Shown: positions 8,567 to 18,547, counted from the first letter of the stretch. The stretch: DNA of 42,464 bases from FW021-bin31 sp964422465 (GCA_964422465.1 CAYRBD010000018.1:1-42464); one strand, 5' to 3'. Program-made: numbers and translations. Notes: generated by a model from the letters alone, not told the origin.

Positions 8567-10027
8567 ATGTCGCTGAAATACGAATCTACGGTAAGAGAGC
8601 CTTTGATTGACGGCACTAAGGACTTCCATCAGGTTACAGAGGATATCGTACGCCCGATTGAAAGTAAGCCGGGCGCCTTGTGGTGGGTCGGACTGATTAT
8701 TTCCGTTTTGCTCTTGGCCTTTGGTGTATTTTCTGTTTATTGGGAAGTTTATTGGGGTATTGGTGTTTGGGGAGTTAACAAAACAATTGGATGGGCCTGG
8801 GCTATTACCAACTTTGTATGGTGGGTCGGTATAGGACATGCAGGAACACTCATCTCTGCTATTTTACTTCTTTTCAGGCAAGGTTGGAGAACGGGGGTAA
8901 ATCGGGCGGCGGAAGCCATGACCATTTTTGCCGTATTATGTGCCGGGCAATTTCCGATCTGGCACGTAGGACGTGTTTGGGATGTATTCTTTATCATGCC
9001 TTATCCCAATACCAGAGGGCCTGTATGGCCAAATTTTAATTCTCCTTTACTGTGGGATGTGTTTGCTGTAAGTACCTATTTGACGGTCTCTATCCTGTTT
9101 TGGTATGCCGGCCTGCTTCCTGATTTAGCTACCATCAGGGATCGGGCAAGAACCAAAATCAGAAAAGCGCTATATGGCTGGTTTTCCTTTGGCTGGACAG
9201 GTTCTGTTAAAAACTGGCAGCGGCTGGAGGCTTTATTTGTTGTGTTGGCAGCTTTGGCTACTCCGTTGGTACTTTCTGTACACTCGGTAGTGTCTATGGA
9301 CTTTGCTACTTCTGTAATCCCGGGTTGGCATACTACTATTTTCCCGCCATATTTTGTGGCCGGTGCTATTTTCTCCGGTTTTGCAATGGTGCAAACGCTG
9401 CTCATTGTTACCCGGAAAATCCTTCATCTGGAGGAATATATTACTTTGGGCCATATAGAGGCGATGAATAAGGTGATTATGCTGACAGGGGGAATTGTGG
9501 CTATGGCATACTGTAGTGAGTTTTTTGTTGCCTGGTATTCCGGTGATTTCGGAGAAGGAGGTGCCTTCTGGTGGCGTGTGAACGGCCCCTTCTGGTGGGC
9601 ATGGTGGTGCCTGATCACGTGTAACGTGATCTGCCCGCAAATGTTCTGGTTCAAGAAACTGCGCCGAAATATTGCTTTTACCTTCTTTATGTCCATTATA
9701 ATTAACATCGGAATGTGGTTTGAGCGTTTTGTCATCATTGTATTGTCGCTGTTCCACGACTGGCTGCCTTCCAGTTGGACTTATTTCTCTCCTACCTGGG
9801 CAGATATTGGATTCTATGTTGGAACTTTTGGTTTGTTCTTTACCTGTTATTTCATTTTTGCCAAGTTCTTCCCGGTAATTGCTATTCATGAGATCAAGCA
9901 TGTGCTGAAAGTTTCCGGTGAAAGCTATAAAGCGACAATGGGAGAAATTGAAGCTAAATCTACTGAAGAATTTGCAGTAGAAGCGGCACATACCAAGCAT
10001 ATAGAAACCGGTGTTGGCGGAATTTAA
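8567..10027 (+). CDS. actC: Alternative complex III subunit ActC (NrfD/PsrC-like quinol-binding membrane protein)
   Basis: A 486-aa polytopic membrane protein of the NrfD/PsrC fold, the P-side quinol oxidation subunit of ACIII. About ten hydrophobic segments run from residue 40 to 450, with conserved blocks WGVNKTIGWAWAITNFVWWV, GIGHAGTLISAILLL and HEIKHV near the C-terminus. The soluble N-terminus (MSLKYESTVREPLIDG) is typical of ActC. ATG 8567 follows an AT-rich 69-base gap after actB. Position in an intact actABCDEF order supports the call. Confidence 0.95.
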   Translation: MSLKYESTVREPLIDGTKDFHQVTEDIVRPIESKPGALWWVGLIISVLLLAFGVFSVYWEVYWGIGVWGVNKTIGWAWAITNFVWWVGIGHAGTLISAILLLFRQGWRTGVNRAAEAMTIFAVLCAGQFPIWHVGRVWDVFFIMPYPNTRGPVWPNFNSPLLWDVFAVSTYLTVSILFWYAGLLPDLATIRDRARTKIRKALYGWFSFGWTGSVKNWQRLEALFVVLAALATPLVLSVHSVVSMDFATSVIPGWHTTIFPPYFVAGAIFSGFAMVQTLLIVTRKILHLEEYITLGHIEAMNKVIMLTGGIVAMAYCSEFFVAWYSGDFGEGGAFWWRVNGPFWWAWWCLITCNVICPQMFWFKKLRRNIAFTFFMSIIINIGMWFERFVIIVLSLFHDWLPSSWTYFSPTWADIGFYVGTFGLFFTCYFIFAKFFPVIAIHEIKHVLKVSGESYKATMGEIEAKSTEEFAVEAAHTKHIETGVGGI

Positions 10028-10078
10028 TAGAGAAGATTGATAACAAGTTGATAATCGTAATCGTATAAATTATTCACC

Positions 10079-10681
10079 ATGTCAGTAAAAAATTTTGTAG
10101 TTGGCTGTTTTAAAGAGGAAGACGGCATCTTTAAGGCGGTAGATAAAATACGGACTTCCGGCTATAAATTGCATGACGTTTATACCCCTTATCCGGTGCA
10201 TGGCCTCGATAAGGCAATGGGAATGCGAATGACCAGCCTGCATACCGCCGGTTTTTTCTACGGGCTGTTTGGCGTTATTGCCGCATTAGCCGGTATGGCC
10301 TTCGTGACTGTACATAGCTGGCCGCTCAATTTTGACGGGAAGCCTCATTTCCCGCTTCCTGCCTTTATCCCCATTACTTTTGAGGTTACAGTTTTGGTCT
10401 CCTCTGTTGGGATGACTTTGACTTTTTGCTGGTTGAACCAGATTATGCCAATGGTTAAGAAACATGTTTTCCATCCCAGGCAATCGGATGATCTTATTGT
10501 GATGGTTATTGAAAAAACAGCGCATTCGGATGCTGAGGAGATTAAAAAATGGTTTTCAGATTTGGGAGCGATAGAAATTTCAGAACAACGGGCCGAATCC
10601 GGATGGTGGTATGGCAGTTTTGCGAAACCCTCCAAGTTTGAAAGAGAATTGCTTGCCGAACAAGAACCCGCTACCTCCTAA
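10079..10681 (+). CDS. actD: Alternative complex III subunit ActD (DUF3341)
   Basis: A 200-aa DUF3341 membrane subunit. The N-terminal domain starts VGCFKEEDGIFKAVDKIR and contains the DVYTPYPVHGLDKAMG block typical of the family. Two transmembrane helices (about 57-78 and 99-121) are followed by a small soluble C-terminal domain. In ACIII it packs against the NrfD-like subunits; no cofactor is bound. ATG 10079 sits 51 bases after actC. Confidence 0.93.
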   Translation: MSVKNFVVGCFKEEDGIFKAVDKIRTSGYKLHDVYTPYPVHGLDKAMGMRMTSLHTAGFFYGLFGVIAALAGMAFVTVHSWPLNFDGKPHFPLPAFIPITFEVTVLVSSVGMTLTFCWLNQIMPMVKKHVFHPRQSDDLIVMVIEKTAHSDAEEIKKWFSDLGAIEISEQRAESGWWYGSFAKPSKFERELLAEQEPATS

Positions 10682-10731
10682 AAAGCGAAGTTGTTATTCG
10701 GATGAGTGTAAAAAAGGTTATTAAGTAATAA

Positions 10732-11388
10732 ATGCATAATTTTCAGATGAAACGGATTAACATCATATCCTTGATTATTGCGGGAAGCATCCTGGCCTTA
10801 TCTGCATGTCACTCCAATACCTATCGCAAGGAAAAAGGAATTTACATGCCTGATATGGAATACTCCAGAGCCTATGATAGCTATACGGAAAACCCGCTGT
10901 TCTCTGACAATCAGACCAGCCGCCTGCCGGTAAAGGGTACCATCAAGAGAGGAACGATGCTGCCTTATCATATTCCGGACACTGATTCCGGGTATGCTTA
11001 TTCCGGAACAGTTCAAAACCCATTGAAGGTTACCGATAGCATTTTAAATGAAGGGAAACGACTTTTTGATATTTATTGTGCAATATGTCATGGTGAAAAA
11101 CTAGATGGAAACGGCCCCTTGTACAATGGCGGTTCCGGGCCCTACATCGCGGCTCCGGCTAATTTCATCGCCGGCCCGAAACTGACCCTGCCCGAAGGCA
11201 CCATCTTTTATGTAGCCACGTATGGCATTCGTAACATGGGAAGCTATGCCAGTCAGTTGGATAAAAAACAACGTTGGATGGTGGTATCTTATATAAAAAG
11301 CGTACAGCGGAAGAATGGATCAACCGTTGCAAAGGAAGATTCCACTTTGCATTCTTTGGAAAGCCAATATCTGCAAACCATACAATAA
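10732..11388 (+). CDS. actE: Alternative complex III subunit ActE, monohaem cytochrome c lipoprotein
   Basis: A 218-aa periplasmic cytochrome with a lipoprotein signal (ILALSAC) and a single CxxCH haem site in YCAICHGEKLDGNG. A late Met in IRNMGSYASQL is the probable axial ligand. It should carry electrons from ActA or ActB towards the oxidase. The start may instead be ATG 10747 (MKRINIISLIIAG), which gives a shorter n-region. It lies 50 bases after actD and 23 bases before actF. Confidence 0.93.
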   Translation: MHNFQMKRINIISLIIAGSILALSACHSNTYRKEKGIYMPDMEYSRAYDSYTENPLFSDNQTSRLPVKGTIKRGTMLPYHIPDTDSGYAYSGTVQNPLKVTDSILNEGKRLFDIYCAICHGEKLDGNGPLYNGGSGPYIAAPANFIAGPKLTLPEGTIFYVATYGIRNMGSYASQLDKKQRWMVVSYIKSVQRKNGSTVAKEDSTLHSLESQYLQTIQ

Positions 11389-11411
11389 AGAAAAGATTAA
11401 CAAATTAAGAG

Positions 11412-12611
11412 ATGAAAGAGCAATTCGTAATACCGGCAAAATTGAAAACGATCAGCATAGTATTGCTGGCGATTGGCATCCTGGCGCTGATCATTGGCCT
11501 GATTACCCTGCAAGGACCCGATGAAGATGCGCGTTTTTGGGCTGTGTTGATGTTTAATGGAATCTTTTTTATGCTGATTGCCCTGGGGGCGCTCATCGTC
11601 CTTTGTGCAGCCACGCTGGCACAAGGGAGTTGGCACGTAGCCTATAAACGGGTCATTGAAGCAATGGTAATGTCGTTGCCCGTTTTAGGAATAGTGGCTT
11701 TTATTATTATGATGTGTGTGGTATGGGGTGATAAGAGCGCTATTTATGAATGGGTAGATAAAACACTGGTTTCGCAGGATCATCTTCTTCAAAAGAAACA
11801 ACCCTTCTTAAACCCCGGCTTTTATACCTTTTGCACGGTTCTTACGATTGGGATATGGTCTTTTCTTGGCTATCGGATGCGCAGGCTTTCCTTACAGGAA
11901 GACTTGGCTGAAAAAGGTACTACCCGCATATTTTGGAAGTCATACCGGATGGCTGCTGTTTTCGTTGTCTTTTTTATGATCACCAACTCCAGCTCCACCT
12001 GGCAATGGATCATGAGTATTGATGTAGATTGGTATTCTACCTTATTTGCGTGGTATATTTTTGCCAGCCTGTTTGTTTGTGCAATGGCGGTACTGGCCAT
12101 TTTTGTCATCATTTTACGGAACCAGGGTTATTTGGAATGGGTTACCTTTGAGCATGTGCATGACCTGGGTAAATTTATGTTTGCCTTTTCTATTTTTTGG
12201 TGTTATCTGTGGTTTGCTCAATTTATTTTGATTTGGTATGGCAATATTCCGGAAGAAACAACGTACTTTGCAATAAGAATGTGGGGATCTTATCATACGA
12301 TGTTTTATTTGATACTTCTTCTTAACTTTGTTGCTCCATTCCTGATTCTTATGACGCGTGATTCAAAAAGGAATTATACCATTGTGGCTTATATGGCATT
12401 ATTGGTTTTCATTGGTCACTATCTTGATTTCTTTATGATGTTTATGCCGGGTATCGTGAAAAATAATTGGCATCTGGGTTGGTATGAATTGGGAATCTCT
12501 TTAGGATTTATAGGGTTGATGACTTTTGCCGTTATGCGTAGCCTGTCAAAAGCGCCCTTGTATCCGAAAAACCATCCTTACATGAAAGAAGCTATCATCC
12601 ACGAATCTTGA
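11412..12611 (+). CDS. actF: Alternative complex III subunit ActF (NrfD-like membrane protein)
   Basis: A 399-aa polytopic membrane protein, shorter relative of ActC. About ten hydrophobic segments are visible, from LKTISIVLLAIGILALIIG near the N-terminus to LGISLGFIGLMTFAVMRSLS near the C-terminus. Family blocks include SSSTWQWIMSIDVDWYSTLF and WAQF-like FAQFILIWYGNIPEET. In ACIII it forms the second membrane core with ActC. The start GAGATGAAAGAG at 11412 is the first good ATG after actE. It closes the act cluster; coxB follows after 71 bases. Confidence 0.94.
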   Translation: MKEQFVIPAKLKTISIVLLAIGILALIIGLITLQGPDEDARFWAVLMFNGIFFMLIALGALIVLCAATLAQGSWHVAYKRVIEAMVMSLPVLGIVAFIIMMCVVWGDKSAIYEWVDKTLVSQDHLLQKKQPFLNPGFYTFCTVLTIGIWSFLGYRMRRLSLQEDLAEKGTTRIFWKSYRMAAVFVVFFMITNSSSTWQWIMSIDVDWYSTLFAWYIFASLFVCAMAVLAIFVIILRNQGYLEWVTFEHVHDLGKFMFAFSIFWCYLWFAQFILIWYGNIPEETTYFAIRMWGSYHTMFYLILLLNFVAPFLILMTRDSKRNYTIVAYMALLVFIGHYLDFFMMFMPGIVKNNWHLGWYELGISLGFIGLMTFAVMRSLSKAPLYPKNHPYMKEAIIHES

Positions 12612-12682
12612 GGAAAGAGTGAGTTGATGAATGAATAATAGAGGAGTTTAATTTTTGGTATTAATTTATATATTTTAATATA

Positions 12683-13759
12683 ATGTCTGGTTTAGCAATT
12701 GTAATAACTGTCGTACTCATTTTGATTGTCGTTATTCAGATTTCAAAAGTCAGTGAATATGTGGCCATCTTACGTGGGAAGGAAAAAGCCCAACAGCATT
12801 CCAATAATCTAAATGCGGGTTTGATGCTGGCTTTTCTGATATTGGGAATCATTGGAGTTTTTGTATGTCACCATTACCTTAGTATGCACCTTTTGCCCAA
12901 AGCAGCTTCAGTACAGGGTGAAGCCATTGACAAATTGATATATTGGACTTTGATTATTACCGGTATTGTGTTTTTCGTAACACATATCATGCTTTTTGGA
13001 TTTGCATTCCTTTTCAGATCACGACCGGGACATAAAGCGGTGGGATTTCCAAAACATTCCCCCGGCCATGATAAACTTGAAATTACCTGGACTTCACTTA
13101 CCCTGTTGGTTTTAATGGTTTTAATCATCTTTGGCCTTAAGGAATGGTATAAAATTACAGGACCTGCTCCTAAAGATGCTATGGTGATGGAGGTAACCGG
13201 AAAACAATTTAACTGGATGTTCCGATACCCGGGTAAAGATGGTGAACTGGGAAGAAAGGATTATAAACTGATTGATCCCGGAGAATCTAATCCGTTGGGG
13301 CAGGATTGGACCGACAAGGCCAATAAGGATGATATTGTTTCTAACGGGGTGATGCATCTTGTCGTGAATAAACCAGTGAAACTGATTATTAATTCACAAG
13401 ATGTGATCCATGACGTGGGTCTCCCATATTTTCGGCTGAAGATGGATGCGTTGCCGGGGCAGCCAACCACTTTGTGGTTTACTCCCACCATTACTACGGA
13501 AAAAATGAAACAGATAACAGGTGATTCTGATTTCGTCTATGAATTAGCCTGTGACCAGCTTTGTGGGAATGGACATTATTCCATGAGGGCTACTATCATT
13601 GTAGAGACGCAGGAGGAATTTGATAAATGGGAAGACAGTCAGAAATCGCAGTATCAGCTTGCCATGTCTTCGGAGACACCTGAAAAAACCGATGACAAGA
13701 AACAAAATACAATGGAACCTGCCGCGGATAGTACTAAAAGCCTGGCCGTTGTGCGTTAG
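12683..13759 (+). CDS. coxB: Cytochrome c oxidase subunit II
   Basis: A 358-aa CuA subunit accepting electrons for the haem-copper oxidase. The CuA ligands are all visible: H243 in QDVIHDVGLP and C290, C294, H298, M301 in CDQLCGNGHYSM. A Gln replaces the usual Glu between the two cysteines. Besides the two canonical helices (about 88-112 and 138-155) there are two extra N-terminal hydrophobic segments (2-20 and 45-65). The cupredoxin domain spans about 165-315, followed by a charged tail. There is no fused cytochrome c domain, so electrons probably come from ActE/ActA. ATG 12683 opens the oxidase part of the cluster. Confidence 0.95.
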   Translation: MSGLAIVITVVLILIVVIQISKVSEYVAILRGKEKAQQHSNNLNAGLMLAFLILGIIGVFVCHHYLSMHLLPKAASVQGEAIDKLIYWTLIITGIVFFVTHIMLFGFAFLFRSRPGHKAVGFPKHSPGHDKLEITWTSLTLLVLMVLIIFGLKEWYKITGPAPKDAMVMEVTGKQFNWMFRYPGKDGELGRKDYKLIDPGESNPLGQDWTDKANKDDIVSNGVMHLVVNKPVKLIINSQDVIHDVGLPYFRLKMDALPGQPTTLWFTPTITTEKMKQITGDSDFVYELACDQLCGNGHYSMRATIIVETQEEFDKWEDSQKSQYQLAMSSETPEKTDDKKQNTMEPAADSTKSLAVVR

Positions 13760-13841
13760 TATTTGGAATGGGAATAAAAATGAATTGTATAAAAATTAAT
13801 AAATAAACCGGTTTATCCGGGTTTCGATAAAAATTGTGATC

Positions 13842-15704
13842 ATGAGTAACGAAGTCAATCAACCAATGGGTCAGGAGCAGCAGGCACATGCAGTGGCTGT
13901 ACCGGTCATTCAGGAGCATGAGGGTGCACATGTGCATCATCATCAGCCTTTTATTACTAAATATATTTTTAGCCAGGATCATAAGATTATCTCCAAGCAG
14001 TTTTTAATTACCGGGATGATCTGGGCCACTATCGGAGGCTTTTTCTCCGTAATTTTCCGGCTTCAACTGGGTTTCCCGGATACTTCTTTCCCCTGGCTTG
14101 AAACACTGTTCGGGCATTGGGCGGCCGGAGGGCACTTGCAAGCGGAGTTTTACTATTCTCTCGTAACCATGCATGGAACCATCATGCTGTTTTTTGTGCT
14201 TACTGCAGGGATGAGTGGAACCTTTTCAAACTTTCTTATTCCGCTTCAGCTTGGCGCACGGGATATGGCTTCCCCCTTTATAAACATGCTTTCTTACTGG
14301 TTTTTCTTTATTTCCAGCGTTATCATGTTTTCTTCTCTTTTCATTTCTACCGGGCCATTTTCCGGTGGATGGACAGCTTATCCACCCTTGAGCGTATTAC
14401 CACAGGCAATGTCGGGGTCAGCGCTGGGGGCTGATTTCTGGATTACTTCCATGGCTATTTTTATTGTTTCTCAATTGCTATCGGCAGTAAATTATATATC
14501 TACTATTTTAAATATGCGTACCAAGGGCATGAGTATGGGACGTATGCCTTTAACCATTTGGGGACTTTTGGTTACAGCTGTTTTAGGGCTGCTCTCTTTC
14601 CCCGTACTGCTTTCGAGTATGCTTCTTTTAATGTCTGACCGCCATCTGGGTACCAGTTTTTATTTATCTGATATTTTTGTGAAAGGGCAGGCTTTACCTA
14701 ATGTAGGCGGCAGTCCGCTGTTGTATGAGCATTTGTTCTGGTTCCTGGGGCATCCGGAGGTTTATATTACCATTCTGCCCGGTATGGGAATTGTTTCTGA
14801 ATTGTTATCAACCCACGGGAAGCGACCTATATTTGGATATGTGGGGATGGTCATTGCCTTTTTCGCAATCATGATCTTGTCTATTACGGTATGGGCGCAT
14901 CACATGTTTATCAGTGGGATGAATCCATTGTTGGGTTCTGTATTTGTGTTATTAACCCTTCTCATTGCAGTTCCGTCAGCTATTAAAGTGTTTAACTGGT
15001 TGGGTACGATATGGAAGGCTAATATCACGTTTAATCCGGCGAGTTTGTTTGCCATTGGTTTTGTGAGCACCTTTATTTCAGGTGGTCTTACCGGTATATG
15101 GATGGGAAATTCCACTATTGATCTTCATATTCATGATACCTATTTCATTATAGCCCATTTCCATCTGGTAATGGGAGTATCGGCAATATTTGGAATGTTT
15201 GCCGGTTTGTACCATTGGTTCCCTAAGATGTTTGGCCGGATGATGAACAATACACTGGGGACTATTCACTTTTGGATCACCATTATTGGAGCCTATTTGA
15301 TCTTTTGGCCCATGCACTATGAAGGCCTGGCCGGAATGCCAAGGCGTTACTACAGTTATGAATCATGGTACACCTTTAAGCCTTTTGAAGGAACCAATAC
15401 CTTTATTAGCGTAGTAGCCATTGTTGTATTTGTTACGCAGTTGCTCTTTTTGTTCAACTTCTTTCATAGCATTTTCAAAGGTCGTAAATGTAAAGACCCC
15501 AATCCATGGAAGTCTAATACATTGGAATGGACTACTCCTATCAAACCGGGACATGGAAATTGGTTAGGAGAAATTCCTACCGTTTATCGCTGGCCCTATG
15601 ACTACAGTAAGAATGGTATAGAGTTTATTCCTCAAAATGTACCTTTGTCTCCTGAAGAAGAGGAGGAACTGGTGCAACAGGAACATCATAAGCAGAAGAC
15701 CTGA
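13842..15704 (+). CDS. coxA: Cytochrome c oxidase subunit I
   Basis: A 620-aa catalytic subunit that reduces O2 and pumps protons. Metal ligands are complete: H111 (haem a, VTMHGTIM), H304 with Y308 of the His-Tyr pair and E306 (FLGHPEVYI), H353-H354 for CuB (WAHHMF), H439 (haem a3) and H441 (haem a) in AHFHLVMG. D141 in GARDMA marks the D-channel entrance, so this is an A1-type enzyme. The N-terminal 35 residues are His-rich and soluble (EGAHVHHHQPF), and a charged tail ends EEEEELVQQEHHKQKT. ATG 13842 is chosen over an in-frame GTG 6 bases upstream. Confidence 0.97.
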   Translation: MSNEVNQPMGQEQQAHAVAVPVIQEHEGAHVHHHQPFITKYIFSQDHKIISKQFLITGMIWATIGGFFSVIFRLQLGFPDTSFPWLETLFGHWAAGGHLQAEFYYSLVTMHGTIMLFFVLTAGMSGTFSNFLIPLQLGARDMASPFINMLSYWFFFISSVIMFSSLFISTGPFSGGWTAYPPLSVLPQAMSGSALGADFWITSMAIFIVSQLLSAVNYISTILNMRTKGMSMGRMPLTIWGLLVTAVLGLLSFPVLLSSMLLLMSDRHLGTSFYLSDIFVKGQALPNVGGSPLLYEHLFWFLGHPEVYITILPGMGIVSELLSTHGKRPIFGYVGMVIAFFAIMILSITVWAHHMFISGMNPLLGSVFVLLTLLIAVPSAIKVFNWLGTIWKANITFNPASLFAIGFVSTFISGGLTGIWMGNSTIDLHIHDTYFIIAHFHLVMGVSAIFGMFAGLYHWFPKMFGRMMNNTLGTIHFWITIIGAYLIFWPMHYEGLAGMPRRYYSYESWYTFKPFEGTNTFISVVAIVVFVTQLLFLFNFFHSIFKGRKCKDPNPWKSNTLEWTTPIKPGHGNWLGEIPTVYRWPYDYSKNGIEFIPQNVPLSPEEEEELVQQEHHKQKT

Positions 15705-15790
15705 TGATTTTATTTCAGGATAAGCATGAATAAGAGTAAAGAAAGGTTTAAATTAATTATATAAAGACTAAAAGCAGGCTGAGGTGTAAG

Positions 15791-16711
15791 GTGGAGGCAA
15801 ATGTGGTTACGCGGGAAGATATGACAAAGTGGACCTGGTTGACGACAGTAATTGTTGAAAAGGCAAAGGATTATTACCAACTGACAAAGTTCACGTTGAG
15901 TTTTACGGTGGTGTTTTCTTGCGTGATTGCCTATTTACTGGTACCCGGCCTGGATGTTCGGCTTTGGAAAGTTCTTTTACTTTTTGTCGGTGGTTTTGGA
16001 ATAACCGGAGCTGCTAATGCAACGAACCAGATCATTGAACGACGTTCGGATGCGATCATGTCACGCACTAAGAGGAGACCGCTCCCGGATGGGCGGATGA
16101 GTGTAACGGAAGCTGCTCTTTTTGCTGCAGGTCTTTTGCTACTGGGCCTTTTGATCATCGGATTGGTGTTTAATTGGATCAGCGCAGCCATCAGTTTGTT
16201 TTCCTATCTGCTGTATGCGTTTATCTATACCCCCTGGAAGAAATGGAATTCACTGGCGGTTTTTGTAGGCGCTTTCCCGGGCGCGTTTCCCCCATTGATT
16301 GGGTGGGTAGCCGGAGCAGGACTGAATGAAATGTATGGCGCATGGATACTTTTTGCCATTCAGTTTTTATGGCAGTTTCCTCATTTTTGGGCTATTGGCT
16401 GGGTGGCGTATGAAGATTATCGGAAGGCAGGATTTAAACTGTTACCTTCTTCAGAAGGGAAAGATGGCTTTTCTGCCCTCCAGGCGGTAGCATACACGGC
16501 TATGCTGATTCCGGTAGGCTGGTTGCCTTTTTATTATCACATTTCCGGCATGGTGTCTGCCATTATTATTTTACTGGTGAATGTATATTTTTTGTTTAGA
16601 GCGGTTGAACTTTACCGGTACCGGGATGTAAATCATGCAAGAAAGCTTATGTTTAGTGCTTACTTTTATTTTGTAATTGTGCAATTGGCTTTACTTGCTG
16701 ATAAAGTTTAA
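15791..16711 (+). CDS. ctaB: Protohaem IX farnesyltransferase (haem O synthase)
   Basis: A 306-aa UbiA-superfamily membrane prenyltransferase that farnesylates protohaem to haem O, the precursor of the haem a used by CoxA. The first Asp-rich motif is NQIIERRSDAIMSRTKRRP, followed by LPDGRMS; the block YTPWKKWNSLAVFVGAFPGA is characteristic of the family. About eight hydrophobic segments are present. The GTG start at 15791 has GAGG about 8 bases upstream; ATG 15821 is a shorter alternative. It lies between coxA and the subunit III genes. Confidence 0.95.
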   Translation: MEANVVTREDMTKWTWLTTVIVEKAKDYYQLTKFTLSFTVVFSCVIAYLLVPGLDVRLWKVLLLFVGGFGITGAANATNQIIERRSDAIMSRTKRRPLPDGRMSVTEAALFAAGLLLLGLLIIGLVFNWISAAISLFSYLLYAFIYTPWKKWNSLAVFVGAFPGAFPPLIGWVAGAGLNEMYGAWILFAIQFLWQFPHFWAIGWVAYEDYRKAGFKLLPSSEGKDGFSALQAVAYTAMLIPVGWLPFYYHISGMVSAIIILLVNVYFLFRAVELYRYRDVNHARKLMFSAYFYFVIVQLALLADKV

Positions 16712-16723
16712 AAAAGAGAGGGT

Positions 16724-17302
16724 ATGAATGGGAGAGCAACTATGAGTATAGATACGAGAAGATATAAAATACATCCTTATAAATTCAATATGTGGATCAT
16801 TTTGATCAGCATCGTGATGTTCTTTGCAGCCTTTACCAGCGCCTATATTGTGATGGAGGGACGCGACAGTTGGCAACCTTTTAGAATGCCGGATGTATTC
16901 TGGCTTTCTACACTGGTCATCTTGGGGAGTAGTGTAACAATGCATCTGTCGGTTAAGAGTTTTAAGAACCATAATATGAGCCTTTATAAAAAGCTGATTA
17001 CCTTCACTGCTTTTTTGGGGGTTGTTTTTATGGCTTTGCAGCTTTTGGGTTTTTCCAACATGTATAAGGAAGGATTTACACTTTCCTGGAATATATCGGC
17101 GGCCCTTTTGTATGTAATTGTCGGGGCGCATATTGTACACGTGCTGGGGGGAGTAGTGGCGCTTTTGGTCATATTTTTCAGGGCTTACAGAAGGAGGGTC
17201 CGTTCTTATGATGCTGTGCCGGTAGAAGTAGCAGCCACCTTTTGGCATTTTGTAGATGGTCTTTGGATTTATTTGTATATCTTTTTTCTATTAATAAGAT
17301 AA
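16724..17302 (+). CDS. Cytochrome c oxidase subunit III family protein (first copy)
   Basis: A 192-aa haem-copper oxidase subunit III. It has the Bacteroidota N-terminal block HPYKFNMWIILISIVMFF and the C-terminal signature FWHFVDGLWIYLYIFF, with five hydrophobic segments. A GAGAGGG stretch precedes ATG 16724; ATG 16742 is possible. It is shorter than the classical seven-helix CoxC and is followed after 26 bases by a second subunit III gene. Subunit III stabilises subunit I and holds lipids near the proton entry (family knowledge). Confidence 0.9.
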   Translation: MNGRATMSIDTRRYKIHPYKFNMWIILISIVMFFAAFTSAYIVMEGRDSWQPFRMPDVFWLSTLVILGSSVTMHLSVKSFKNHNMSLYKKLITFTAFLGVVFMALQLLGFSNMYKEGFTLSWNISAALLYVIVGAHIVHVLGGVVALLVIFFRAYRRRVRSYDAVPVEVAATFWHFVDGLWIYLYIFFLLIR

Positions 17303-17328
17303 TTTGTAATTATTTATTTTTTTAAGTC

Positions 17329-18066
17329 ATGAGTGATTCGATAACAATTTCAGGAACAGCAGAAGATACAAAAGAACACATTGTACACTCCGGCTCGGGT
17401 TCAAAAATTTGGAATGAACGTTTTCGGGGCGGAGTATCTCCATTTAACATCAGTTATGGGAAATTGATGATGTGGATCTTTTTGCTTTCGGATACCTTTA
17501 CATTTGGCTCCTTACTGTATGCCTATGGCAGTACGCGGTTCAGTCTTTCTTACTGGCCTGATGCCAATGAAGTATTTTCCAGCTTTTTTGGGATTCCAAA
17601 CATGCCCATGGCTTCTGTCAGTTTGATGACCTTTATCCTCATTATGAGCTCTGTAACCATGGTACTTGCAGTTCATGCAGGGCATCAAATGAAGAAAAAG
17701 GAAGTTACTAAATGGCTTGTAATAACTATTATTGGTGGGCTCTTGTTTTTAGGCTGCCAGGCTTTTGAGTGGACTGATTTGATATTAGAGGGGGTTACCA
17801 TTAGTCACAACATGCTGGGCCCCATCGTAGATGGCCATCCAACGCCCGGGCCGGCCTCCTTTGGAGCCTTCTTCTTTTTGGTTACCGGTTTTCATGGATG
17901 CCATGTAACTTCCGGTGTTATTATTAATATTATTATCCTGATAAATGTCATTAAAGGGACCTACGAAAAACGTGGACATTATGAAATGGTAGAGAAGGCG
18001 GGATTGTATTGGCACTTTGTGGACCTGGTATGGGTATATGTATTTACCTGTTACTATTTGTTGTAA
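17329..18066 (+). CDS. Cytochrome c oxidase subunit III family protein (second copy)
   Basis: A 245-aa subunit III paralogue. It carries SYGKLMMWIFLLSDTFTFG, the helix-pair block QAFEWTDLILEG, the conserved FHGCHVTSGV and the end signature YWHFVDLVWVYVF. A 35-residue soluble N-terminus contains NERFRGGVSPFNISYGK. Two tandem subunit III genes after ctaB recur in Bacteroidota oxidase clusters (from general knowledge); whether both subunits enter the same enzyme cannot be told from sequence. Confidence 0.9.
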   Translation: MSDSITISGTAEDTKEHIVHSGSGSKIWNERFRGGVSPFNISYGKLMMWIFLLSDTFTFGSLLYAYGSTRFSLSYWPDANEVFSSFFGIPNMPMASVSLMTFILIMSSVTMVLAVHAGHQMKKKEVTKWLVITIIGGLLFLGCQAFEWTDLILEGVTISHNMLGPIVDGHPTPGPASFGAFFFLVTGFHGCHVTSGVIINIIILINVIKGTYEKRGHYEMVEKAGLYWHFVDLVWVYVFTCYYLL

Positions 18067-18127
18067 TGGCCTTGTAAGCTGCTTTTAATTAAATTTGAAA
18101 TTATATCATTCTTTGAAGTAACTGAAT

Positions 18128-18547
18128 ATGGATAATTCACAAGCAATAAACTTAGAACAAACACAACCAATGGGAGATGAAAAGGGGAAAGACCCGGTAG
18201 TTAAAACACTGATTAGGGTGTTTTGGATATTGCTGATTGTAACGATTGCAGAAATTTCTTTGGCTCTGCTCCATTTTGAAGCCGGCTTTTTGCCGCGTGG
18301 CTTGTTGAACGCTATTTTCATCGCGCTGACTATTATAAAAGCTTTCTATATCGTAGCAGAATTCATGCACCTGAAGCATGAAGTAAAAACGCTGGCTTGG
18401 ATCATTCTGATTCCGTTGACTTTTCTTATATGGGGAATTGGTGCCCTGCTCTGGGAGGGCGGCGCCACAAAAAAGATGAGGGAGGATCATCGCTCCGTTA
18501 TTGAATCTACTATCCCCTGGGAAAATGTAAGGCATGAAACGCACTGA
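18128..18547 (+). CDS. Cytochrome c oxidase subunit IV family protein
   Basis: A 139-aa small membrane subunit. Three hydrophobic segments follow a polar N-terminus: VFWILLIVTIAEISLAL, AIFIALTIIKAFYIVAEFMH and WIILIPLTFLIWGIGALLW. The LTIIKAFYIVAEFMHLKHE block is the signature of bacterial subunit IV. ATG 18128 is the first codon fitting the family start. The SCO-like gene starts 12 bases downstream. Confidence 0.88.
   Translation: MDNSQAINLEQTQPMGDEKGKDPVVKTLIRVFWILLIVTIAEISLALLHFEAGFLPRGLLNAIFIALTIIKAFYIVAEFMHLKHEVKTLAWIILIPLTFLIWGIGALLWEGGATKKMREDHRSVIESTIPWENVRHETH

Noticed and set aside
9233..10000. 255-aa minus-strand frame opposite actC
   Set aside because: Long but antisense to a conserved membrane protein, with no recognisable domain and no promoter.
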